A DNA stretch of 64,000 nucleotides from JAKCDU01 sp035551615 (GCA_035551615.1 DASZNC010000030.1:10611-74610); one strand, 5' to 3'; positions 53,129 to 63,946 are shown, counted from the stretch's first letter. The notes: a model not told the origin generated them from the letters alone. Numbers and translations are program-made.

Positions 53129-54195
53129 GACGGATCGTCGGCCAGCTGGCGGGCCCGTTCGTCGGCCATCAGCGCATCGATTATCTCGTCCAGCTCGCCC
53201 AACATGACCTTGTCGAGCTTGTAGATCGTCTTGTTGATGCGGTGGTCGGTGACCCGGTTCTCCTTGTAGTTGTACGTGCGGATCTTCTCCGACCGGCCGC
53301 CCCCTCCCACCTGGCTGCGCCGGGCGTTGGACGCCTCGGCCGCGTGGCGGTCCTGCTCCGCCTTCAGCAGGCGGGCCCGCAGCACCTGCATGGCCTTCGC
53401 CCGGTTCTGGATCTGGCTCTTCTCGTCCTGCATGGCCACGACGATCCCGGTCGGCAGGTGGGTGATGCGCACCGCCGAATCGGTCGTGTTGACCGACTGG
53501 CCGCCGGGGCCGGTCGAGCGGTAGACGTCGATTTTCAGGTCCTTGTCCTCGATCTGCACGTCCACCTCCTCGGCCTCCGGCAGCACCGTCACCGTCGCCG
53601 ACGAGGTGTGGACCCGACCCTGCGACTCGGTGACCGGCACCCGCTGGACCCGGTGGGGCCCGCCCTCCGCCTTCATGTGGGACCAGGCGGCATCGCCCTT
53701 GACCATGAAGGTGACCTGGTTGTACCCGCCCATGTCGGACGGATCGGTGCCCAGCACCTCCAGCCCGAGGCCCTTGCGGTCCGAGTAGCGGGAGTACATC
53801 TCGTACAGGTCGCGGGCGAACAGGTTGGCCTCCTCGCCGCCCTCGGCGCCGCGGATCTCGACGATCACGTTCTTGCCGTCGTTCGGATCCTTCGGCAGCA
53901 GCAGGACCTTCAGCCGTTCGTCGAGTTCGGCAATGCGAGCCTCGGCATCGTCCAACTCGCTCTTGACCGCATCGCGGTCCTCGCCAGCCGACGCCTCGGT
54001 CAACATCTCGCGAGCGGTATCACGATCCTCCGCCGCCGACTTGTACTCGCGGTAGGCCAGCACCACCGGCTCGAGATCGCGGTGCCGCTTGGAGACGTCG
54101 CGCAGCCGCCGTGAATCGCTGACCACATCAGGGTCCGACAGCTGGATCATGACGGCCTCGTATTCGCGTTCCAATCCGTCGAGGCGTTCCAGCAT
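53125..54195 (-). CDS. prfA: Peptide chain release factor 1
   Basis: Reads UAA and UAG stop codons and triggers peptide release. 356 residues. It shows GAEGGEEANLFARDL, the anticodon-like PVT motif in VPVTESQGR, which marks RF1 rather than RF2 (SPF), and GGQ in GPGGQSVNTTDSAVR. ATG 54195 lies 8 bases after TAGCCT, with a GGGGAG in between. A more upstream in-frame start is not needed. Confidence 0.96.
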   Translation of the reverse strand: MLERLDGLEREYEAVMIQLSDPDVVSDSRRLRDVSKRHRDLEPVVLAYREYKSAAEDRDTAREMLTEASAGEDRDAVKSELDDAEARIAELDERLKVLLLPKDPNDGKNVIVEIRGAEGGEEANLFARDLYEMYSRYSDRKGLGLEVLGTDPSDMGGYNQVTFMVKGDAAWSHMKAEGGPHRVQRVPVTESQGRVHTSSATVTVLPEAEEVDVQIEDKDLKIDVYRSTGPGGQSVNTTDSAVRITHLPTGIVVAMQDEKSQIQNRAKAMQVLRARLLKAEQDRHAAEASNARRSQVGGGGRSEKIRTYNYKENRVTDHRINKTIYKLDKVMLGELDEIIDALMADERARQLADDPS

Positions 54196-54203
54196 GGCTC
54201 CCC

Positions 54204-54209
54204 AGGCTA
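54204..54209 (-). promoter_or_regulatory. -10 box of prfA-prmC-tsaC
   Basis: TAGCCT on the minus strand, eight bases before the prfA ATG. Confidence 0.35.
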
Positions 54210-54232
54210 CCGCCGCCGGGAAGGCCAACCTT

Positions 54233-54238
54233 TATCTT
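54233..54238 (+). promoter_or_regulatory. -10 box of the methyltransferase gene
   Basis: TATCTT ends 7 bases before GTG 54246, 24 bp from the divergent prfA box. Confidence 0.4.
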
Positions 54239-54245
54239 GGACGGC

Positions 54246-55070
54246 GTGAGCGCACCAGACGATTGGTCGGACATCAACCGCCGCAACTGGGACGAGCGCG
54301 TTCCCATCCACGTGGCGTCCACGTACTACGACGTCGCCGGGTTCCGGGCCGGCAAGGGGGCGGTGGAGCCCTGGGAGATTTCGGATCTCGGTTGCTTGGA
54401 CGGCCTGCGATTCGTTCACCTGCAGTGCCACTTCGGGATGGACACCCTGGATCTGGCCCGGCGCTACCCGAGTTCGTCGGCCGTGGGGCTCGACTTCTCG
54501 GAGCCGGCCGTTGCTGCGGCGGTGGCGCTGGCCGACCAGATGGGGCTGTCGTCGCGGTGCTCGTTCGTCCACGGCGACGTCCTGGCCGCCGCCACACTGT
54601 TGGGTGCCGGCCAGTTCGATCTGGTGTACACGGGCAAAGGAGCCCTCTGTTGGCTCCAGGACCTGCGGCCATGGGCGGTCGAGTGCTTCGAGCTGTTGAA
54701 ACCGGGTGGGACCCTGTACGTGAGCGAGTTCCACCCGGTCGGCTACACCCTGTCGCAGACCTCGCCGACGGTCACCGACGACTACTTCCGGACCGAACCC
54801 TGGGTGGACAACGACGAGGGAACATACGCCGATCTGTCGGCGCCCACCCGGGAGAACACCGCCATCTGTTGGAACCACCCGCTGTTTTCGATCTTCGGGG
54901 CATTGTGGGACGCCGGGTTCACGCTCACTGCGTTCCGGGAATTCGATGAGACCCTGTTCCAACAGAATCAATGGGTCGTCCCGGTCGACGAGGATCACTT
55001 CCGCTGGCCGTCCGATGACGCCCGGCTGCCGTTGATGTTCAGCCTGAAGGCGGTCCGGCCGGCGGCCTGA
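54246..55070 (+). CDS. Class I SAM-dependent methyltransferase, substrate unknown
   Basis: 274 residues. The SAM-binding region is FVHLQCHFGMDTLDLARRYPSSSAVGLDFSEPAV, where HLQCHFGMDTL replaces the common DxGxGxG loop. This variant occurs in a subgroup of small-molecule methyltransferases. FDLVYTGKGALCWLQDL and LLKPGGTLYVSEFHP are motifs IV and VI. No pathway partner is adjacent; the divergent prfA is housekeeping. Start set at GTG 54246 by its -10 spacing. Confidence 0.8.
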   Translation: MSAPDDWSDINRRNWDERVPIHVASTYYDVAGFRAGKGAVEPWEISDLGCLDGLRFVHLQCHFGMDTLDLARRYPSSSAVGLDFSEPAVAAAVALADQMGLSSRCSFVHGDVLAAATLLGAGQFDLVYTGKGALCWLQDLRPWAVECFELLKPGGTLYVSEFHPVGYTLSQTSPTVTDDYFRTEPWVDNDEGTYADLSAPTRENTAICWNHPLFSIFGALWDAGFTLTAFREFDETLFQQNQWVVPVDEDHFRWPSDDARLPLMFSLKAVRPAA

Positions 55071-55077
55071 TTGAGGC

Positions 55078-55193
55078 CGGCGGGGGTGGTGGGTGGCCGG
55101 CGGTGGGTGGTGGGTGGCCGGCGGGGGTTGGTGGGTGGCCGGCGGTAGGTGGCCTGCGGTGGGTGGTGGGAGGCCGGCGGGTGCCGGCGGGCT
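55078..55193. repeat. G-rich tandem repeat after the methyltransferase gene
   Basis: Imperfect repeats of GGTGGGTGGCCGGCGG fill about 115 bp directly after the stop at 55070. Many runs of three or more G on the plus strand could form G-quadruplexes. No coding frame is convincing. Confidence 0.7.
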
Positions 55194-55220
55194 CAGGGGT
55201 GCCGCTGGCACCAGCCGGCG

Positions 55221-55982
55221 TCAGTTACCGATGACGGCCTGAGCCTGCTGCACCTGGAATCCGGGGATGGTGCCGGTCGTGTGCAGCCCGGTCAACACTC
55301 CGGTCTGGCCGGCCAACGTCCACGTCGCTGTCCAGGTCTCTTGAACGGTGACGGTGAACGTCCCCGCATCATCGAAGGTGTGGGTGATCTGACCGTTCGG
55401 GTACGGCTCACCCTCGGCGGCGTAAGGGCCCGTCCATCTCGGCGCCGAGCCATCGCCCCAATCGACCTCGTAGCTTCCGGTCGCACTAACCGTCAACGGC
55501 CCGAGCGGCGTGTTCTCGGTTGTGGCCGCCGGGCGGGTCTGACCGTGCGTCACCAGGTACGCCGTCTTGCCCGCTAGCGCGTACCCAGGCGGAATGCTCG
55601 GCTTGGGCGCCGGCAATGGGATGGTTTGCCAGAACTGGACGGCGTAGGTGCGGGGCGTGGCGACCGGCTTCGCCGGCGCGGGGTTGGCCGCCACTCCGGG
55701 GAGCGGCACACCGCACGTCCCACCTATCCGCGGCCCGGACAGAAAGCCCAAACAGTCCACCGCCAGCTGGCTCACCTGATACACGGTCGTCGGCGGGCTC
55801 GTCGGCCCCGGGGTCGAATGGTGCCTCGGCGCCGGCGCTGACCCCGGAACGACATAGCCGCCCCCGCAGTTGATGGTTGTTCCGAATCGGCCATGAAAAC
55901 ACCCCGCAGAGCTAGAGGGCGATGCTCCCGCTAAGGGGTGGACGGCCATCAACGCGACCGCTGCCGCTACGAGGCGACGCAT
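55221..55982 (-). CDS. Secreted protein with a PKD-like domain
   Basis: 253 residues. The start was placed at ATG 55982, giving a signal peptide MRRLVAAAVALMAVHPLAGA with a cleavage region ASPSSSAG; a longer frame upstream would hide it. Six cysteines are scattered in the mature N-terminal half, followed by a Pro/Thr-rich stretch. Residues about 165-235 (YEVDWGDGSAPRW...ITHTFDDAGTFTVTVQ) match a PKD-type beta sandwich used for extracellular binding. It overlaps the upstream lipoprotein gene by 16 bases, so the two are probably coexpressed. Function unknown. Confidence 0.7.
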   Translation of the reverse strand: MRRLVAAAVALMAVHPLAGASPSSSAGCFHGRFGTTINCGGGYVVPGSAPAPRHHSTPGPTSPPTTVYQVSQLAVDCLGFLSGPRIGGTCGVPLPGVAANPAPAKPVATPRTYAVQFWQTIPLPAPKPSIPPGYALAGKTAYLVTHGQTRPAATTENTPLGPLTVSATGSYEVDWGDGSAPRWTGPYAAEGEPYPNGQITHTFDDAGTFTVTVQETWTATWTLAGQTGVLTGLHTTGTIPGFQVQQAQAVIGN

Positions 55983-56560
55983 TGATTTGGAATTGTCGTC
56001 GGAGTAAGAAAGTCCGCGTTGAACGACAGTGCCCAAGGCGTGGAGTTGAGCCGGCTCGGGTCAGCCCCAGGCTGCTTGAGACGTAGCATCCAGTACTCCG
56101 ACGCGGCCGGTGTTTCAGGTTTCACAAGTACAGCGCTGTAGTCGCTATTCGTCTCGACGAAGATGCAGGTTGGTGACTCGGACAAAATGGCCCGAACGGT
56201 GATCCGGACATCTCCTACCGGGTGCAGCAAATCAGCAGAAGAGGTCGAACGGCTCTGCTGCGCGATTCGGATCTCTTGGCTGTACAGCGGATCGTTATAA
56301 ATCGCTCGAATGTCGGCGATGACTTGCGGTGTCACCGACTTCGATTCGATCAGCGTTCGTGAAGCGTTTCCGTCGACATGCTCAAGGACCGCAAAGACGG
56401 CGTTGACGTAGGCGGGTGTGATCACGGCGGGGACTACGTCGGGGTTGGGTCCGGCGGGCTGGGTGGTCGTGGTCGGGACGGCGCGGGAATGGCCGCCGGA
56501 CGAACAGCCGCCGGCCACCAGCATCATCACACCGACAAGAGCCAAGTTCAGCCGTCTCAT
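55967..56560 (-). CDS. Predicted lipoprotein of unknown function
   Basis: 197 residues from ATG 56560, with GGAG 6 bases upstream. The N-terminus MRRLNLALVGVMMLVAGGCSSGG is a lipoprotein signal (shown in part) with AGGC as lipobox, followed by a Thr/Pro-rich linker. The rest is a soluble domain of about 150 residues (helical start, beta-rich end with one Cys pair) with no motif I recognise. Base composition is visibly less GC-rich than in neighbouring genes. It is cotranscribed with the PKD protein. Confidence 0.7.
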   Translation of the reverse strand: MRRLNLALVGVMMLVAGGCSSGGHSRAVPTTTTQPAGPNPDVVPAVITPAYVNAVFAVLEHVDGNASRTLIESKSVTPQVIADIRAIYNDPLYSQEIRIAQQSRSTSSADLLHPVGDVRITVRAILSESPTCIFVETNSDYSAVLVKPETPAASEYWMLRLKQPGADPSRLNSTPWALSFNADFLTPTTIPNQCVAS

Positions 56561-56608
56561 GGTTTCTCCGCCACTTTCGCACAGCCCGAACGACGACGCA
56601 AGCGACAA

Positions 56609-56739
56609 AAGGTACGTGCCCAGAGGCGAACTCTGTTAAAAATTGTCAACTTTGTATAGAAGTTAAAGGAAATTACCGGTTTTACTACAAAGTTGTTGGA
56701 AAGTATCAGAGAATGCGGAATGAAATGCTTTGTAAGGCG
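56609..56739. promoter_or_regulatory. AT-rich spacer with a long-spaced inverted repeat
   Basis: This stretch is strikingly AT-rich for the region. It contains CAACTTTGTA (56647-56656) and TACAAAGTTG (56686-56695), a perfect 10-bp inverted repeat 29 bases apart. A TTGACA hexamer overlaps the first arm on the minus strand, and TATACA lies just upstream of it. It probably holds the promoter and operator of the lipoprotein gene. No ORF is seen. Confidence 0.55.
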
Positions 56740-56750
56740 CTAAGAGCGCC
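56736..56750 (-). terminator. Weak hairpin overlapping a stop codon
   Basis: GGCGCT-CTT-AGCGCC on the minus strand includes the TAG stop of the 56740 gene and is followed by TTACAAAG. The stem is only 6 bp and the T-run is poor, so this is tentative. Confidence 0.25.
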
Positions 56751-57675
56751 ATTTCCGGTCTACTGTCTGCACCCGGGGCGGCCGCTCCAGCAGTTCGGCG
56801 AGTGTCCGGGTGATCGGGAGGTCGTCACCGGCGGGTAACAACAACACCAGCTCGGACGCCGGCCCATAGAGCAGCCGGCAGTCGGCCGCCGTCGGCAACA
56901 GGTCGAGGTCGATGCCGACCGAGCACACGACCACCACTGGCCGTCCGTCCGAGTCGGCCCCGATGGCCGGCGCCGGGCCGGCGTCGGGCAGGTCGAACCA
57001 CGGCAACGGGGGCGCCACTGGTACGAGCGACTCGAATCCGTACGCCAGGGGTGCGGAGGCCACCACCGAACGCAACCACCGGGATCGGGCCAGCCGGTTG
57101 GCCGGGTGGGCCGGGGCGCCCGGCCGGCGCAGGTCGCGCACGGCGGCGACGGCCGATTCGAGGGCGGCGGGCACCGGCGTCTGGAACTCGACCCAAGCCA
57201 TTCGGTCGTGGCGCCCGACGCCGACCTCCAGGTGGTCGCCCACCGTCCGGGCCACCTCCAAGCCGAGCACTTCGCCCCTCAGGACGCCGTGTTCCCAGAC
57301 CACCTCGAGCCCGGCCGTCGACAGCAGCTCGACCAGGTCGGCGGGCGGCTCTCCGGAACCGGGATCGAGCGGCGCCGAGGGTGTGGCTGGGGCCTGGGTC
57401 CGCCCGGAAACCGTATAGACGTTGATCGGGTACGAGAAGGCCGAGGCTCGCCGGGCGATCACGCCCGCCCCGATGTCCGAGCCGGAAACGAGCACCGACA
57501 GCGCCGTCGCCCCGTGGCGTACCGCCCAGGCCAGAGCCGGCCCGAAACGGGATACCTCGCCGTCGTCGATGAGGACCCAGGCCTCCGTTCCCGTGAGCAG
57601 AGCAGCGCCCCCTGGCAGTGCCGAGGGGGCGCCAACGAAAGCGGTTGCTCCTTTGTCCTGAACCAGAGCCCGCAA
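56740..57675 (-). CDS. Unrecognised protein downstream of rpmE
   Basis: About 311 residues if the TTG at 57675 is used. No ATG or GTG lies at the beginning of the conserved-looking region. A CTG at 57699 is another option, and the rpmE stop sits at 57705. The protein looks globular: a Gly/Ala-rich alpha/beta N-terminal half (GATAFVGAPSALPGGAALLTG...AWVLIDDGEVSRF), a Pro-rich linker near the middle, then a second half with RMAWVEFQTPVP and VVVVCSVGIDLDLLP. I do not recognise the family. It follows rpmE on the same strand and is probably cotranscribed. Confidence 0.55.
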   Translation of the reverse strand: MRALVQDKGATAFVGAPSALPGGAALLTGTEAWVLIDDGEVSRFGPALAWAVRHGATALSVLVSGSDIGAGVIARRASAFSYPINVYTVSGRTQAPATPSAPLDPGSGEPPADLVELLSTAGLEVVWEHGVLRGEVLGLEVARTVGDHLEVGVGRHDRMAWVEFQTPVPAALESAVAAVRDLRRPGAPAHPANRLARSRWLRSVVASAPLAYGFESLVPVAPPLPWFDLPDAGPAPAIGADSDGRPVVVVCSVGIDLDLLPTAADCRLLYGPASELVLLLPAGDDLPITRTLAELLERPPRVQTVDRKWRS

Positions 57676-57704
57676 CTTGGCGATGCGGGCCCCGTCCAGG
57701 CTGC

Positions 57705-57917
57705 TTACTTCTTGCCCCCGCGCCGACCGTACCGGCGCTCGAAGCGCTCGACACGACCACCGGTGTCCACCAGCTTCTGCTTGCCGGTGTAGAAGGGGTG
57801 GCACTCGTTGCACAGTTCGGTGTGCAGCTCGGGCTTGGTGGAGCGGGTGGTGAAGGTGTTCCCGCAGGAGCAGGTCACCTTGGCCTCGGCGTAGTTCGGG
57901 TGGATTTCAGTCTTCAT
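57705..57917 (-). CDS. rpmE: 50S ribosomal protein L31
   Basis: 70 residues. Zinc-binding (C+) form: a Cys pair in VTCSCGNTF and CNECHPFYTGKQ. ATG with GGAGG 7 bases upstream. It follows rho, a frequent neighbour in bacteria. Confidence 0.97.
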   Translation of the reverse strand: MKTEIHPNYAEAKVTCSCGNTFTTRSTKPELHTELCNECHPFYTGKQKLVDTGGRVERFERRYGRRGGKK

Positions 57918-57941
57918 AGCGGTGCCTCCGATACCAATAAA

Positions 57942-59831
<1,890 letters not shown>

Positions 59832-60180
59832 CTACAACCTCGTGGGGAGTTGGGTCCGCGTGGAATGGGACGGAGTCCACCAAGACTCAGAGGTGCTCCG
59901 GCGGAGCATCAGCGGAGATCGGCAGGTGCGGCCCCGAAGCCGAACCATCCCAGGTACAGCAGGAAGGGGGTCCGGTGGGCGCACCGTCGGTGGCGGAGGC
60001 CAACGACGACGGGCTACATCCTACCGATTCTGATGCACCACCGCCATGAGCCCCGCTACCCAGCCGCCCCTGCGCACCCAGCCCCCCGGCCGCCCAGCCT
60101 CCAACTGCCCGCCAGCCACCGGCCGCCGGCCAACCGGCACCCGGCACCCGGCCACCCGGCCACCCGGCCACCCGGCCGAC
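59832..60180. other. rho leader and repeat-rich spacer after thrC
   Basis: 349 bp without a convincing gene. At 60050-60180 there are C-rich repeats of CCGGCCAC; read in the thrC sense these are GGCCGGGTGG units directly after the thrC stop. Nearer rho, TAGGAT (about 60017-60022, minus strand) is a possible -10, giving a rho leader of about 180 bases that contains no clear leader ORF or T-tract terminator. Confidence 0.5.
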
Positions 60181-61275
60181 CTACAGCCCGAGTTCGGTCC
60201 GCACCGCCGAGATGTCGGCGTCCACCGGCGTCGGCACGGCGATCTGACCGATGGCGATGTCCGGATCCTTGAGCCCGTGCCCGGTGAGCACACAGACGGC
60301 GGTCGAGCCGGGCGCCACCCCCGCCTTCAACAATCCGGCCACCGACGCGGCCGACGCCGGTTCGCAGAAGACGCTCTCCTCCTGGGCCAGGTACCGGTAA
60401 GCGGTCAGGATCTCGTCGTCGGTCACCGAGTCGATGGCTCCTCCCGATTCGGAGGCGGCCGCCGTGGCCCCGTACCAGGAGGCGGGCCGCCCGATACGGA
60501 TGGCGGTGGCGATGGTGTCGGGCTGTTCGACCGGGTGGCCGAGCACGATAGGGGCGGCGCCGGCCGCCTGGAAGCCCATCATCCTCGGCAGTTTGTCGAT
60601 CCGCCCGGCGTCCTGGTACTCCCGGTAGCCCTTCCAGTAGGCGGTGATGTTGCCGGCGTTGCCGACCGGGATGAAGTGGTAGTCGGGGGCCCGGCCCAGC
60701 ACGTCGACGATCTCGAACGACGCCGTCTTCTGGCCCTCGATGCGGTAGGGGTTGATCGAGTTGACGACCGTGACCGGAGCCACGTCGCCGAGGGTCCGGA
60801 CGATGTCCAGGGCGGCGTCGAAGTTGCCCCGGATCTGCAGTACCCGGGCGCCATGGATCAGCGCCTGGGCCAGCTTGCCCAGCGCGATGTAACCCTCCGG
60901 GATGAGGACCACGCAGGTCATGCCGGCGCGCGCCGCGTATGCGGCGGCCGAGGCCGACGTGTTGCCGGTGGACCCGCAGACGACGGCCTTGGCGCCTTCC
61001 TCGGCCGCCTTGGAGATGGCAACCGTCATGCCCCGGTCCTTGAACGATCCGGTCGGGTTGGCCCCCTCGAACTTGAGGTAGACCTGTCCGCCCACCCGCT
61101 CCGACAGGCGGGGTGCCGGTAGCAGCGGGGTGCCCCCCTCGTGCAGGGTCACCACCGGCGTGGCCGCGGTCACCGGCAGGAAGCTGCGGTACTCCTCGAT
61201 CAGGCCCCGCCAACCGACCCCGGTCACCGGTGCCCACCCGTCACAGACGAGCCCTTGCGGCGCGACGCCCGGCAT
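60181..61275 (-). CDS. thrC: Threonine synthase
   Basis: PLP enzyme that converts O-phosphohomoserine to threonine. 364 residues, the short actinobacterial type. The PLP lysine is in NPTGSFKDRGM, and the phosphate-binding CGSTGNTSASAAAYAARAG and VGNAGNITAYWKGY are present. ATG with GGGGAA upstream, 10 bases after hom. A GTG 17 codons downstream is an alternative start. Cotranscribed with hom. Confidence 0.95.
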   Translation of the reverse strand: MPGVAPQGLVCDGWAPVTGVGWRGLIEEYRSFLPVTAATPVVTLHEGGTPLLPAPRLSERVGGQVYLKFEGANPTGSFKDRGMTVAISKAAEEGAKAVVCGSTGNTSASAAAYAARAGMTCVVLIPEGYIALGKLAQALIHGARVLQIRGNFDAALDIVRTLGDVAPVTVVNSINPYRIEGQKTASFEIVDVLGRAPDYHFIPVGNAGNITAYWKGYREYQDAGRIDKLPRMMGFQAAGAAPIVLGHPVEQPDTIATAIRIGRPASWYGATAAASESGGAIDSVTDDEILTAYRYLAQEESVFCEPASAASVAGLLKAGVAPGSTAVCVLTGHGLKDPDIAIGQIAVPTPVDADISAVRTELGL

Positions 61276-61285
61276 CCGTTCCCCG

Positions 61286-62599
61286 TCACGAGCCGATGAC
61301 CCGCAGGAGTCCGCCGAGCGAGTGGACCACGTCGAGGTGGCGCAGCTCGGCCAGGCAGGCCTGGACGTCGCTCTCGTAGGCCGGGTGGGTCACGAACACC
61401 AGTCGGGCCTGACCCTCCGGCGGCGCATCGTCGACGGCCATGCTCTCCTGCTCCATCAGGCGGATGGACACCCGGTGCTCGCCCAGCACCCCGGACACGG
61501 CGTGCAGGACACCGGGCCGGTCGGCCACCTCGAGGGCGATGTAGTAGGCCGAACGCAGGTCGTCGATGGGCCGGATTGCCGTCTGGCGGAGAGCCAGCGT
61601 GCGGCCGGCGCCGCCGGTGGTCAGGTTGTGGGCGGCGTCGAGCAGGTCGCCGAGCACGGCGCTGGCGGTGGGCATGCCACCCGCCCCCCGGCCCAGGAAC
61701 ATCAGGTCGCCGACGGCGCCGCCCTCTACGAACACGGCGTTGAAACTGTCCCGCACCGAGGCCAGTGGGTGGGTGGCCGGGACCATCGCCGGATGGACCC
61801 GCACGGCGATGGACTCACCGCTGTCGCCGACGGCGTGCTCGACCACGGCCAGCAGCTTGACCACGTAGCCGAGCCGGTGCGCCATGGCGATGTCGGATTC
61901 GGTGATGGCGGCGATGCCCTCCCGGTAGACGTCGCCGGCGACGACCCGGGCGCCGAACGCCACGTTGGCCAGAATGGCCGCCTTGGCGGCGGCGTCGAAA
62001 CCCTCCACGTCGGCGGTCGGGTCCCGCTCCGCGTAGCCGAGGCTCTGGGCCTCGGCCAGGGCGTCGTGGTAGCTGGCCCCGTCCTCACTCATCCGGGTCA
62101 GGATGAAGTTGGTGGTGCCGTTGACGATGCCCATCACCCGCTGGATGCTCTCCCCGGCCAGCGACTCGCGCAGGGGCCGGATCAACGGGATGCCGCCGGC
62201 CACGGCGGCCTCGAACAGGAGATCGACCCCAGCGGAGGCGGCCGCCTCGAACAGCTCGGCCCCGCAGTTGGCGAGCAGCTCCTTGTTGGCGGTGATGACC
62301 GGCTTGCCCGCCTTCAGGGCGGCCAGGATCAAAGTCCGGGCCGGCTCGATCCCGCCGATGACCTCGACCACCACGTCGACGTCGGGATCGGCCACGACCT
62401 TGGCCGCATCGGTCGTCAACACCCCGGCCGGGACGGGCACCTCCCGCTCGCGCGACTGGCTGCGCACGGCGACTGCGGCCAGGGTCAGATCGAGTCCGGT
62501 CCGGGCGGCGATCCGGTTGGCGTCCTCGACCAACAGACGGACCAGTGCCCCGCCGACGTTTCCGCAGCCGAGAAGGCCCACCCGAAGTGCCGATGACAT
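61286..62599 (-). CDS. hom: Homoserine dehydrogenase with ACT domain
   Basis: Reduces aspartate semialdehyde to homoserine. 437 residues. N-terminal NAD(P)-binding VGLLGCGNVGGALVRLL, the catalytic region VMGIVNGTTNFILTRM and EGFDAAAKAAILANVAFG, and a C-terminal ACT domain (about 355-430: YYIALEVADRPGVLHAVSGVLGEHRVSIR) for threonine feedback. ATG lies 7 bases after TAGCCT (62612-62607), so the hom-thrC message appears leaderless and starts in the gap after lysA. Confidence 0.96.
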   Translation of the reverse strand: MSSALRVGLLGCGNVGGALVRLLVEDANRIAARTGLDLTLAAVAVRSQSREREVPVPAGVLTTDAAKVVADPDVDVVVEVIGGIEPARTLILAALKAGKPVITANKELLANCGAELFEAAASAGVDLLFEAAVAGGIPLIRPLRESLAGESIQRVMGIVNGTTNFILTRMSEDGASYHDALAEAQSLGYAERDPTADVEGFDAAAKAAILANVAFGARVVAGDVYREGIAAITESDIAMAHRLGYVVKLLAVVEHAVGDSGESIAVRVHPAMVPATHPLASVRDSFNAVFVEGGAVGDLMFLGRGAGGMPTASAVLGDLLDAAHNLTTGGAGRTLALRQTAIRPIDDLRSAYYIALEVADRPGVLHAVSGVLGEHRVSIRLMEQESMAVDDAPPEGQARLVFVTHPAYESDVQACLAELRHLDVVHSLGGLLRVIGS

Positions 62600-62606
62600 G
62601 GACTGA

Positions 62607-62612
62607 AGGCTA
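62607..62612 (-). promoter_or_regulatory. -10 box of hom-thrC
   Basis: TAGCCT on the minus strand, seven bases (TCAGTCC) before the hom ATG, within the 24-bp gap after lysA. Confidence 0.4.
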
Positions 62613-62623
62613 GTTGCGGGCGC

Positions 62624-63946
62624 TCAGGCGTCCAGATGCAGAAGGTCGTCGAGGGTCTCGCGCCGGACGACGACCCGGGCCTGGCCGTCACGGACGAAGA
62701 CGACAGGGGGTCGGGGCACCTTGTTGTAGGTCGACGCCATGGAGTGGCCGTAGGCCCCGGTGACCGGCGTGGCCAGGATGTCGCCGACGGCCGTGGCCGC
62801 CGGCACCTGGGCATCCCGGACGATGACGTCACCCGATTCGCAGTGTTTGCCGACGATGGTCACCGTGCGGTCGCGCCGGGCCTCGACATCTCCGACCAGG
62901 AACGCCTCGTAGCCGCTCCCGTACAGCACCGGACGGGGGTTGTCGCTCATCCCGCCGTCGACGCTGAGATAGGTCCGCAGGCCGGGGATGGCTTTGATCG
63001 TGCCGACCGTGTAACAGGTGATGGCGGCGGCGGCGACGATCGCCCGACCCGGCTCGGCGGTCAGCCGCACGCCGTCGTCGATGCCCGCGGCTTTGGCCGC
63101 CCGGTGGACCCGTTCCGCCCAGTAGGCGATCGAGGGGCTCTCTTCCCCGGCCAGGTAGGCCACGCCCAGCCCGCCGCCGACGCAGAGTTCCGGGAGGTTC
63201 AGTGGGACAAAGGAGGCGGCCAGCACCGCCATCGCCTTCTCGAACGAATCGAGCGAGAAGATTTGCGAGCCGATGTGGGCGTGGAAGCCGACCAGCTCGA
63301 CGGGGCTGCCCGGACGGCGCAGCCGGGCCACCGCTTCCGCGGCCGCGCCGGCGGTGACGCCGAAGCCGAACTTGGAGTCGTCCTGACCGGTCATGACGTA
63401 CTCGTGGGTGTGCGCCTCGATCCCCGGCGTCACCCGTATGAGGACCTGCGGGCGGCGTCGCCTCGGTGGGGCCAGTCGCTCGAGCCGGTCGATCTCGTCG
63501 AAGGAGTCGATGATGATCCGGGCCACACCCACCTCGAGGGCATGTCCCAGCTCCGCTTCCGACTTGTTGTTGCCGTGCAGCACCAGGCGATCGGCCGGCA
63601 CGCCGGCGGCCAGAGCGACGTGCATCTCGCCGCCGGTGGAGACGTCGATGCACATGCCCTCTTCGTGCGCCAGGCGGGCGACCGCCTTGCACAGGAACGC
63701 TTTGGAGGCATAGGCGACCCCGTCACCCCAGGCGGCCACCGCCTCGCGGCAGCGGCGACGGATGTGGTCCTCGTCGTAGACGAACACCGGGGTGCCGTAT
63801 TTGGCCACCAGGTCGACTACGTCGACGCCGGCCACCTGTAATCGGCCCCGGCCGTCGACCGCCGCCCCGTCCGGCAGCAGGTCGAGCGGCAGCGGGCTGT
63901 GGGCGTGGTCGGGCGCCGGTTCGGGTTCGGGATCGGGGAACAGCAT
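62624..63946 (-). CDS. lysA: Diaminopimelate decarboxylase
   Basis: Last step of lysine synthesis: decarboxylates meso-diaminopimelate with PLP. 440 residues. The PLP lysine is in VAYASKAFLCKAV, followed by HGNNKSEAEL, VGFHAHIGSQIF, VGGGLGVAYL, LTAEPGRAIVA and the substrate motif GKHCESGDVI. Fold type III, as expected. ATG with a short GGAG upstream. It precedes hom and thrC on the same strand, forming an aspartate-family cluster. The gene before it (often argS) would lie outside the window. Confidence 0.96.
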   Translation of the reverse strand: MLFPDPEPEPAPDHAHSPLPLDLLPDGAAVDGRGRLQVAGVDVVDLVAKYGTPVFVYDEDHIRRRCREAVAAWGDGVAYASKAFLCKAVARLAHEEGMCIDVSTGGEMHVALAAGVPADRLVLHGNNKSEAELGHALEVGVARIIIDSFDEIDRLERLAPPRRRRPQVLIRVTPGIEAHTHEYVMTGQDDSKFGFGVTAGAAAEAVARLRRPGSPVELVGFHAHIGSQIFSLDSFEKAMAVLAASFVPLNLPELCVGGGLGVAYLAGEESPSIAYWAERVHRAAKAAGIDDGVRLTAEPGRAIVAAAAITCYTVGTIKAIPGLRTYLSVDGGMSDNPRPVLYGSGYEAFLVGDVEARRDRTVTIVGKHCESGDVIVRDAQVPAATAVGDILATPVTGAYGHSMASTYNKVPRPPVVFVRDGQARVVVRRETLDDLLHLDA

